Positions 37,872-44,899 of a stretch of DNA of 50,611 nt are shown here, piece after piece. Every line of letters starts with the position of its first letter. Positions within the stretch are counted from its first letter, which is position 1. The stretch spans positions 1-50,611 of the forward strand of contig CAJXPL010000017.1 of assembly GCA_913057985.1 (NCBI GenBank), written 5' to 3'. Source of the stretch: an uncultured Synechococcus sp. (GTDB taxonomy: Bacteria > Cyanobacteriota > Cyanobacteriia > PCC-6307 > Cyanobiaceae). A program made the translations under genes and the position numbers. Under the pieces are notes generated by a model. That model had not been told where the DNA came from. It did no database searches and was given only the letters and a program-made list of their open reading frames with translations.

Positions 37872-39569
37872 TTAGAAGTTCAATGTGGCCCGGGTGATCA
37901 GTCCCTGAGCCAGGCTCCAGTTCTGCCAGGAACGTTCGATCAGGGGTTGTGAGCTGATATTGCCTGTCCATCCCAGATCGAATGAGAGCTTTCTTGACGG
38001 ATTTGTCAAGCTGAGCAGTGTGCCAAAGCTGCTGATGGACCTGCTTTCAGCTCCCTGGCTGCTGACGACTCCATATCCGTAAAAGGGTTTTAATGCAATG
38101 GGCCATTGGTTGATTGAGCCAAGGGGGACCAAGAGTTCCGTTGTTGCCTGGAGACCATTCTCCCCGCTGAGGACAGTGCTTGGTAGTCCCATCAACCCAC
38201 TGTCGGCTCCAATCTGAAACAGCATGGAGGTCATCAGGGGGCCGAAGGCTTTCTGGCCAGCGAGGCTGAGACTCAGCTGCATTCCATTCTTGAACAGAAA
38301 AATATTGCTGATGGCGGCGCCAACTGCGTTTGATTGTTCGGGGGTGATGCCAATTTCCTTGAGTGTTCTGAGCTGATCATCCGGAGAGCTTCCCGAAACA
38401 GCTTGGGTGACGTACAACTGCGCGCTGCTAACGGCGCCTCGACTGATTTTGTTGGCTTCCACTCCAAGCCTGACGTAGCCAGACTGCGGTTTACGGATCA
38501 AATTGGGAACAACGGATGGAAGTTCTTTGTCATGGAGATAAAGGTTCGATCTCAAGAATGAAAATTGTCCGATCATTGATACATCATGGTCATACGAATC
38601 AATGAGTTTCCTTTTCACAATTCCGATGGCTTGAAATTGATTGGTGCGGAAGTTTTTTGCGACACCTTCTAGTTCAATGGGTTTAATCCTGCCGAATCCA
38701 AGCGAGGCCGTTGCATCTGTTTTGATACCAAGCGGTTTGGTGTAGCTGAGTGAGTAATTGATGGATCCTGTCTGGGGACCTCCACTCCATGTTTTGTCCA
38801 CATAAAGCAGCCAACGGTCGGCAAACTCAAGCAACGAGTCTCCAGTTGCGATGGCTTGATTTCGATGCTGTCCGGCACTAATTTTTCCTTCGTTGTCGTA
38901 GGTCAACAGTGCATTGAATTGTGCGCCTCGGGGCTCAGTACTCACGATCAGGCTGCTTTGGGTGGCGTCACTTCCGATTCGCCCCAGTCGCCCGCGAATG
39001 TCTTTGGTTCCTGGTTGGCGTCGCAGCAGTTGAAGGGCCCATAGCACTTCGTTGACATTGAGAACTTGGTTCTTCAGTCTTGACAGCTTCTGCTTGGTTC
39101 TGGCGTTAAGTGTTTCGTTCCGCCCATTGACGCGTAGTTCCGTTAGGCGTCCTTCGGAGACATCGAGCGAAACGTTGGTACCACTTCCTGAGGCAAAAAC
39201 CCTCGTGTTGATATATCCATCCTTTTGGTATTGAAGGGTGATACACAGTGCTGCCCAGTCTTCAGGTGAGAGCGTGTTTGGGGCTTGGCTGCAGTTTTTT
39301 ACGAATGTTCGGATGGTTCCGTCGTTGTAGACGGTGTTGCCTTGAAGTTGGAATGCTTGTTTTTGATAACGTCGAATCAGGCTTTGATTGGTCTTGCGTT
39401 CTTGGTCAGTTTCACCATCGCTTGATTCCGCTGGTGTCCCTTCCAAGGTCTTGTCTTCTGAGTTGGGACGCTCTGGAGCGACGATGGGGGTCTGCTGGGG
39501 GATGCGTGCTGGCCCCGGTTGAAACTTCGGCTCCAATTGTGCTTGAGCTAATATCAGAGCGTCAAGCAC
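37872..39569 (-). CDS. ShlB/FhaC/HecB family outer-membrane transporter (TpsB)
   Basis: A 565-residue outer-membrane two-partner transporter. A Pro-rich N-terminal region leads to a POTRA domain (about 70-165: FQLQGNTVYND ... LPEGRL-like VSEGRLTELRVNGR) and then a 16-strand type barrel with alternating polar/hydrophobic strands, ending in a terminal Phe (LITRATLNF), as is usual for outer-membrane barrels. It should secrete TpsA, encoded 54 bp downstream. The start is a GTG at 39569, giving only MLDALILAQAQ before the mature region: a very short signal sequence with no basic n-region. A start further upstream is blocked by a stop codon 18 bp away, so the 5' end may be damaged. Confidence 0.9.
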   Translation of the reverse strand: MLDALILAQAQLEPKFQPGPARIPQQTPIVAPERPNSEDKTLEGTPAESSDGETDQERKTNQSLIRRYQKQAFQLQGNTVYNDGTIRTFVKNCSQAPNTLSPEDWAALCITLQYQKDGYINTRVFASGSGTNVSLDVSEGRLTELRVNGRNETLNARTKQKLSRLKNQVLNVNEVLWALQLLRRQPGTKDIRGRLGRIGSDATQSSLIVSTEPRGAQFNALLTYDNEGKISAGQHRNQAIATGDSLLEFADRWLLYVDKTWSGGPQTGSINYSLSYTKPLGIKTDATASLGFGRIKPIELEGVAKNFRTNQFQAIGIVKRKLIDSYDHDVSMIGQFSFLRSNLYLHDKELPSVVPNLIRKPQSGYVRLGVEANKISRGAVSSAQLYVTQAVSGSSPDDQLRTLKEIGITPEQSNAVGAAISNIFLFKNGMQLSLSLAGQKAFGPLMTSMLFQIGADSGLMGLPSTVLSGENGLQATTELLVPLGSINQWPIALKPFYGYGVVSSQGAESRSISSFGTLLSLTNPSRKLSFDLGWTGNISSQPLIERSWQNWSLAQGLITRATLNF

Positions 39570-39848
39570 AATTGTTAAAGGATGTCAAGTCAAACTTAGG
39601 GCTTTATTCTGAACTTTCCTCTGTCCGCTGGTCGGTCCTGACTTCGTCCACCGGTCTGTTCCGCGTTGCTGGTGATTCTCTCTACATTCTTTGTATGGTT
39701 CGGTCTAGTGAATGGAATGCATGGGTGCCCCCCCTTGTGCCCCTTGTGTTCGTGCTGAAGCGTGAGGAATAGCGCCTTATTGACGTTGATGGTTGGACGC
39801 CTGTGAGGATTGTTGCCAAGCTGGATCCATCATTCCATTCCTTCCGTT

Positions 39849-40493
39849 ATGGGGCAAGTCTGCTTTCGAACCATGCTCACTTCTGCTGCAGTAGCAGCAT
39901 TGGCTTTGAGTGTTGTCGGGGTGGTTGCTGACGCCCAGGGAAGCATGCGCAGTTCATTTCCAGGCCGCCGTGTGGGGGGTGGAACGCGCGGTGAATGCAG
40001 TGCACGCACGCTTGTGCACCTCGTTCCCGAAAGCAGCGTATTCGCCCCTGGTTCATCAGGGACCCTTGGACTTGTCCAGGGGCCGACGGCTAATCCGGTC
40101 AGCCTGAAGGTAGTTTTCAAGCCAAATGATGTTGGTACTGAGAGCGTACGCACTTTGGCCGCTTCCCATGCCAGTCTCATTTTGCTTAGCAGTGCTGTTG
40201 TAACAGGCCCTACCATTTGGGAATCAAGCTTCAACTGTGCAAGTTTGCTGGACGATGACGATTTGGATCCCATGGCCTTTGTTCAGACCACGTCACCTCC
40301 AGCATTGAGCCTTCTTGTTTCTGATTCTGAAGCCAGTGATCAGACGCTTCAGATAGTTTTGAAGTCGTTACTTTCACAATGTGGTTCGAGTGTGCCTTCG
40401 AAAGACACGATGGCCCAGTTCGGCTTGGCAGATCTAGTGACAGATGAATGGCCAGAGTCGCTGCCAGTGCGATGCCTAAGCAGAGAGAAATAA
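39849..40493 (+). CDS. DUF928-like exported protein
   Basis: About 214 residues from the ATG at 39849; MLTSAAVAALALSVVGVVADAQG just after it is a clear signal peptide. The RRVGGGTRGEC motif after the signal, LVPESSVFAPGSSGTLGLV and the beta-rich remainder fit the DUF928 family found in cyanobacteria, often next to CHAT and two-partner secretion genes. Function is unknown. It is divergent from tpsB with 280 bp between them, so the two units may share control. An ATG at 39873 is also possible as start. Confidence 0.75.
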   Translation: MGQVCFRTMLTSAAVAALALSVVGVVADAQGSMRSSFPGRRVGGGTRGECSARTLVHLVPESSVFAPGSSGTLGLVQGPTANPVSLKVVFKPNDVGTESVRTLAASHASLILLSSAVVTGPTIWESSFNCASLLDDDDLDPMAFVQTTSPPALSLLVSDSEASDQTLQIVLKSLLSQCGSSVPSKDTMAQFGLADLVTDEWPESLPVRCLSREK

Positions 40494-40699
40494 TCTGCAA
40501 GTGTTATTTAATGTACTCCGTTGAATCCAGGTCTAGCCATTTACCCAGCAATAGGTTATGGAGGGATTCTCCTAGTTCACTCCGATTGCGATTCGAAGGC
40601 TTTCTGAGGTGAATAAATGAGTTTGCCATTCTTTTGCGGATTAAGTCGAACTTCATGCGGATACATTATGTACTCCTATTGGATCTCTTTTTACCAGTG

Positions 40700-40882
40700 C
40701 TAATAAGAACACATCCAGGCGAGGAAGAGCAACACATTGCCCAGCGAATCATACAATTGATGCTCTTTAAGGTGCTGATTTTTTAGTAGTTGTTTAATCT
40801 CACTGACCGAGGGCTTGTTGCTGAGGTTAATAGCTGGCGCTTCTTGGGGTATTTGGTCGGTTTTGGCATGATGAACCACCAC
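40700..40882 (-). CDS. Possible small hypothetical protein
   Basis: Sixty codons from a GTG at 40882 (a second GTG follows directly). A GGAG sits six bases before the second GTG. The product has a charged N-terminal half, a helical KQLLKNQHLKEHQLYDSL stretch and a hydrophobic end (LGNVLLFLAWMCSY). No family is recognised. It lies in decayed DNA, so it may be a remnant or chance. Confidence 0.3.
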   Translation of the reverse strand: MVVHHAKTDQIPQEAPAINLSNKPSVSEIKQLLKNQHLKEHQLYDSLGNVLLFLAWMCSY

Positions 40883-41113
40883 CGACTCCGATACAATCGC
40901 CTTTTAAAGAGAGAGCCTTCGAAAGCCGGTGATTATTGAGTTGATGTTTAATATCTTCTCATTCCCAGGTTGTGTAAGCTTATCTTCGCCGGATTATTGA
41001 TGCATCAATTGCTCGGGTTAGCAGGCATCGTAAGATTCGCGATGAGATTGCTAAGATCAAAATATTTCGAGTGCCTGATGACCTGCGTGGGATGACATTG
41101 CAAGACTAAGGAT

Positions 41114-41480
41114 GTGTTTGCGTTGGTGGTAGCATTCAACAACATTTATCGAGTTCGGGCGTTTATCCGCATCGATAACGGCATCGATTTCATTGCTCAC
41201 GTCGTGCTGCTTTGGTGCAAAAAGAGTGCTACTGCAATCATTTATGCCTTTCCAGGTATTCGATCTCGCATTGTCTACGCCGAGTCGGCTGACCTTTGTC
41301 AGACTGCGTTTATATTGACCTCTTACGCGATGACATTCTCATAACCGACCCATTCGTCAAATCGGCTGAAGTCCATGGTATGAGCAATTGTTGGTGTTGG
41401 GAATACAAAAACCTCTGCTACCACTCTGTTCTCCAGGAGCTTGCACCCCTGGAGAGAGCTCAATCAACTGCTATACGACC
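41114..41480 (+). mobile_element. Remnant of an IS3-type transposase (orfB, DDE domain)
   Basis: The first part reads RIDNGIDFIAHVVLLWCKK ... YAFPG ... VYAESAD, matching the integrase-core pattern DNGPEFIA...W...Y..PG...YAES. The Asp of DNG and the Glu of AES are separated by exactly 35 residues, as in D35E transposases. After a frame change near 41340 the downstream piece WCWEYKNLCYHSVLQELAPLERAQ matches the terminal EYN-RPHS-L--LTP-E region. The 5' part of the gene, an orfA and terminal inverted repeats are not visible, so the element is dead. Confidence 0.6.
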
Positions 41481-41742
41481 ACTAACACTCATTGCCTGGA
41501 CCATAAACGGGTTATATCACTTTCTCAGGGACAGTCTCTGTGCTGGCAGCCATTCATCGAGTACTCATTGCTTCTATTTTTGAATGAAGTGTTCTGTATA
41601 CAGTTGTTGTTTGTTATGGAGATTTGGTTATAGGATATCTGATATCAAATTCTTGAGACCTGAGAGTTTTTGGTTTGGCCTATGCTTGTTGCCGAGCCTT
41701 GCATTATAGCTGGTTTTCAAGACAGAGTTTGAACTGTTGATC

Positions 41743-42447
41743 ATGCATTCTATCTCAAGATTCTCGTTTCTTTCTCCCGTAGAAGCGTCTAAATGGTCAG
41801 ATCAGGTTGTTGATTTGAGTATGCATTGGCTGTGCCGTGCGAAGGGAGTTGATTTTTATACTTTAGGTGCGGCTCATTATTTGGATCTTAATCCCTATCA
41901 ATCAACCGATCGCTATCAGACTTTTGTGCGACGATATAATCCAATTTTGTGGAAAAATTTTGAGCCTCTTTATCGGCATTTGTTGGAGTTTTGTTCTAAT
42001 CAATTTGAACATCCTTTTGCGTATCATAAGGAATTAGCCCTTCCTGGTTTTCATATTTTTGGTCCTAAGCCCAAGTCTCCACATAAATTCTTTAATTCTG
42101 TCTATTTCAGTCGAGGGGGAAGTATCCATGTGCATCCAATTCCAAGATTACTTCCGTCATTACTTAGTATGTCCAAGCAGGAGCTTGCTTCGTCTTTGTA
42201 TTCTCTGACTATTCCGCTCAGTCTTCCAGCTAGCGGTGGTGGTTTGAACGTCTGGAACGATAGCTGTAAGGATACGAAGTCTTCCTTTTATCCCTATCAG
42301 CTCGGTTATATGTATGGCTTCGAGGGAAGTCTAAAGCATCAAATTGCACCTGTTTCGCTTCATTATATGGATTCTGTTGACAGCAGGCGAATTACAATAC
42401 AGTGCCATCTTATCGACATTGATCATGTGTCCTACTTATTTTTTTGA
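41743..42447 (+). CDS. Putative 2OG-Fe(II) oxygenase-like protein
   Basis: A 234-residue soluble protein from the ATG at 41743. The second half resembles a double-stranded beta-helix oxygenase: SIHVHP (His129, His131), a beta strand SLTIPLSLPASGGGLNVWN, then GYMYGFEGSLKHQIAPV (His199) and RRITIQCHLI (Arg216). That would give metal ligands and a 2-oxoglutarate arginine, but the first pair is His-x-His where most families have His-x-Asp, so the assignment is tentative; another cupin-like iron enzyme is possible. It precedes a desaturase gene on the same strand by 460 bp and lies beside the second precursor peptide. Confidence 0.45.
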   Translation: MHSISRFSFLSPVEASKWSDQVVDLSMHWLCRAKGVDFYTLGAAHYLDLNPYQSTDRYQTFVRRYNPILWKNFEPLYRHLLEFCSNQFEHPFAYHKELALPGFHIFGPKPKSPHKFFNSVYFSRGGSIHVHPIPRLLPSLLSMSKQELASSLYSLTIPLSLPASGGGLNVWNDSCKDTKSSFYPYQLGYMYGFEGSLKHQIAPVSLHYMDSVDSRRITIQCHLIDIDHVSYLFF

Positions 42448-42907
42448 AGCTGATAGCTTTAACCTTAATTGCCTGGCAAAATATTATTTTCTGATGTGAG
42501 GGAATGTATGGATTGTCTTGTTGTTTTGAGTGGTTGTGGAACAGCATTGTTGACTGATTGTATCTCTTGTTTTTTGCCGTTTTGAGCATCAACCTAGAAG
42601 TAAATTTAGGGTCTCTATTATTAATTCTATGGTATTGCAGATCACGCTGTCTTAGCTGAAAAGTAGTCTCCTTGTTCTGTTTGTCAAGATCTAATCCAAT
42701 GCGTTTGATTTAATATTGTCTGCGTTTCCAACTGTCAAAATTTCTAAACTGTCCAAACTGTTATATGCATGACTCCTGCTCGTCCATGTGACTTCTTTTT
42801 GCTACATACAACTCTCCTCCCTGCAAGTGCTGTCTTTGCCGCGAAGATGGTTGTCTTGTTGGCCTTGATTGATTGTGGCAGTTCGCTGATCGGAAACACC
42901 AACTGCT
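42448..42907. other. 460 bp gap before the second desaturase
   Basis: AT-rich with stops in all frames apart from a 50-codon plus-strand frame at 42769-42921 (MTPARPCDFFLLHTTLL...), which overlaps the presumed desaturase start and has no clear ribosome binding site. I do not call it. No RNA gene or insertion-sequence ends are visible. Confidence 0.45.
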
Positions 42908-44002
42908 TTGGGAGCTGTTAGATTGTATTTTAAGTTTTGCACATTTCAAGTGAAGGCTGCATCATGCATTGTCTCTTTTATAGGGTTTAATCGTCAATGC
43001 TCCGCTTTCCTAGATCGGTATCATTGGAATCAATATCGACTTCTGATTGTACTTGCTGTTCTTCCTTGTATTTTTGCTTGGAAACAGGTCTCATCGCTCC
43101 CAAATGGTTTACTTTATTTGGCAAGCTGGCTTTTAGTTGCAAACTTAGGGCTGACTATTGGTTACCATAGATATTATGCGCATAAGCAGTTCTTAGCTTC
43201 AAATTTTTTCAAGATTATATTGGCTTTTGCTGCCTCAATGAGTTGGCAGGGAAGTCTTAATTCTTGGGCTCTTCAGCATCGAATCCATCATTCTTTGTCT
43301 GATCAACAGGGTGACCCTCATAGTCCACGAGACTTTTCTAATTCCCAAAAGCCAGTTTCGTTTAAAAGTTTTTATCACGCACATTATGGCTGGATGTCAC
43401 ATGTTGGCCAGCAAATTCGAGCAGGTGAAAAAGGCATGATCTCGTCCGGTAGAAATTTGGCTTATGTCAATCGACTCTCGAAGATTCTAGGCAATAACAA
43501 TAGATATCTTGATTTTGATGGTCAATATAAATACGCTCATCCTTACATTTTGGATCTGGTTCAAAACCCGTTAGAAAGGTGTATGTCTGATTTCTATGCA
43601 TTATTTTCATTGTTGTCTGTTATTCTTGTTGTTGGTGTATCAATATTCGTTGCGTTTATTCAGTCTGGTTCATTTGACGATCAACTCATTTTGGCAAATG
43701 TTATCAGTGCTATTTATTGGGGCGTCATTGTCCGATCAGTTCTGACACAAGAAATGTCGAATATTACTAACAGTCTAGGCCATGCCTTTGGTTACAGGAA
43801 TTTTGAAACAAAAGACTGCAGTAAGAACAATATATTAATTGGTCTGCTTACTCTTGGTGAAGGCTTTCAAAATAATCATCATTACAATTCAATGTCAATT
43901 AATTTCTCGCGTAGATGGTATGAAATCGACTTGGCATCATATTTTCTTAAAATTCTTTTCCTGACCCCACTAGCGAAGCCAATCCAAAAACAATCATATT
44001 AA
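42908..44002 (+). CDS. Delta-9-type acyl desaturase with altered third His box
   Basis: About 364 residues. The family is clear from NLGLTIGYHRYYAHKQF (first box HRYYAH, about 86-91), LQHRIHHSLSD (second box HRIHH, about 124) with GDPHSPR after it, and LGEGFQNNHH (about 315-324). The third box usually reads HNNHH or HNYHH; here the first His is Gln. That change is normal in front-end desaturases but unusual in this group, so activity or regiochemistry may differ. The start is uncertain: TTG at 42908 or GTG at 42950 are the in-frame choices. It is convergent with precursor peptide 2 across a 44-bp palindrome. Confidence 0.83.
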   Translation: MGAVRLYFKFCTFQVKAASCIVSFIGFNRQCSAFLDRYHWNQYRLLIVLAVLPCIFAWKQVSSLPNGLLYLASWLLVANLGLTIGYHRYYAHKQFLASNFFKIILAFAASMSWQGSLNSWALQHRIHHSLSDQQGDPHSPRDFSNSQKPVSFKSFYHAHYGWMSHVGQQIRAGEKGMISSGRNLAYVNRLSKILGNNNRYLDFDGQYKYAHPYILDLVQNPLERCMSDFYALFSLLSVILVVGVSIFVAFIQSGSFDDQLILANVISAIYWGVIVRSVLTQEMSNITNSLGHAFGYRNFETKDCSKNNILIGLLTLGEGFQNNHHYNSMSINFSRRWYEIDLASYFLKILFLTPLAKPIQKQSY

Positions 44003-44112
44003 ATAATATATCATGCTTATTTCTGCGTTGTCGCTCGTTAATGTGCGAGTTTTTTGATTTATCTTAGTATATAGTATTGTTGTTCGATTTAATCGATAAC
44101 GTTTTTGTGTCA

Positions 44113-44156
44113 TTCATTGATTTCATGTGACACTGGTGTCACATGAAATCAATGAA
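44113..44156. terminator. 21-bp-arm near-perfect palindrome between convergent genes
   Basis: The arms TTCATTGATTTCATGTGACA + C (44113-44133) and their exact complement (44136-44156) are separated by 2 bp. It lies 110 bp after the desaturase stop and 22 bp after the precursor peptide stop, so it probably ends both transcripts. There is no T tract beyond the arms. Confidence 0.6.
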
Positions 44157-44178
44157 AGCCTTCTGTGCATTTGTCAGC

Positions 44179-44448
44179 CTAACCACCTGTGCATTTGTCA
44201 GCACCCGCAACACCCGCAAGCATTTCGCTTGTTAGTTCTACATCAACTTCATCGTCATCCATGCTCTTGAGTTGGTCAATAACATCTTGTGCTAATAGTG
44301 TGATATTTTGCTTTGAAGCGAAAGAGATAATCATCTCGGCGCCACGTTGGTTGTCCTCAAGAAATGCTGCATAGATGCTGTTGCGCAACTCTTTATTTTC
44401 ATCTGCTTGAAGGGCCTCTTGAATTTGTCTTAGATCAGCGGCGCTCAT
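44179..44448 (-). CDS. Nif11-like leader peptide family precursor (copy 2)
   Basis: An 89-residue paralogue of the peptide at 25494. The shared blocks are LRNSIYAAFLED (residues 21-32), RGAxMI, FA, TL, VIDxLxSxDD and DVExTxEMLA. The leader ends SEMLAGVAGA (74-83), an AG-A site where copy 1 has AGG, and the remaining core is DKCTGG with Lys85 and Cys86. Both copies thus keep Lys-Cys while the rest of the core changes. Upstream on the same strand is a two-domain GNAT acyltransferase gene; across the palindrome is a desaturase. A RiPP precursor is the best reading; a secreted or regulatory peptide is the alternative. Confidence 0.8.
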   Translation of the reverse strand: MSAADLRQIQEALQADENKELRNSIYAAFLEDNQRGAEMIISFASKQNITLLAQDVIDQLKSMDDDEVDVELTSEMLAGVAGADKCTGG

Positions 44449-44468
44449 GCTCAGCTATGCAAAGTCTT

Positions 44469-44497
44469 ATACTATGTCCATTTTCTCGTATTTGCAA
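44469..44497 (-). promoter_or_regulatory. Candidate promoter for precursor peptide 2
   Basis: On the minus strand TTGCAA and TAGTAT are separated by 17 bp, a reasonable -35/-10 pair, with the -10 box 20 bp before the peptide ATG. This would give a leader of about a dozen bases and independent transcription of the peptide from the GNAT gene upstream. Sequence inspection only. Confidence 0.4.
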
Positions 44498-44899
44498 CAT
44501 ATTGATCTCGCTGAGGTTTTTCTATCTGTCTTATCCGTAGCTTTTGCATCACAGTTGTGACAGTGAAGTCTTCTCCACTCGCTTTTAGGGAATGTCGCAC
44601 ATGGAGATGTGGCTGAGTGATTGCTTTATGTCTCTACATTTAGTTGTCGTGGTTGCAGTCTTGTAGATCAATTGCCTGTATCTTTCTAGTTTTTGAGGTT
44701 TTCGTCTGTATTGCTTTGTTGCTCTCTTCCTGCTTTGAGCTGCTAATGCTCGCTTGTGGATATTTAAGGATTTAAATAGTTCCAGCGAACAAGTCATTTT
44801 GCCCGTTGTTTCATCTGGTTAGATTGTGCTTTCTATCCTCCTGAATTGCTTTGTACTTTGCGAGTGACTATTGGTTTAGCTCGTGTAATTTATAAGCTG
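44498..44899. other. Gap between GNAT gene and precursor peptide 2
   Basis: About 400 bp of AT-rich sequence. A 70-codon minus-strand frame (44585-44797) encodes a very basic, low-complexity peptide and has no clear start signal, so I do not call it. No hairpin with a T tract is visible after the GNAT stop. Confidence 0.45.

Larger units (their letters stand above)
40494..41742. other. Degraded 1.2 kb region between TPS genes and oxygenase gene
   Basis: Mostly decayed sequence. It holds a weak 60-codon frame (40700-40882, minus), the IS3-type transposase remnant at 41114-41480, and at 40965-41108 an arginine-rich fragment (YLRRIIDASIARVSRHRKIRDE... ending in GMTLQD) that I cannot assign. The region looks like a recombination scar inside the island. 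Confidence 0.5.

Noticed and set aside
39248-39772. Plus-strand open frame of 174 codons
   Set aside because: Most of it lies antisense to the tpsB coding region and its translation has no recognisable motif or start signal.
42769-42921. 50-codon plus-strand frame with several Cys, a possible small peptide near the RiPP-like genes
   Set aside because: No ribosome binding site, it overlaps the desaturase start, and it does not resemble the two precursors.
44585-44797. Very basic 70-codon minus-strand frame between GNAT and precursor 2
   Set aside because: Low-complexity Arg/Lys/Thr composition typical of chance frames in AT-rich DNA and no clear start signal.
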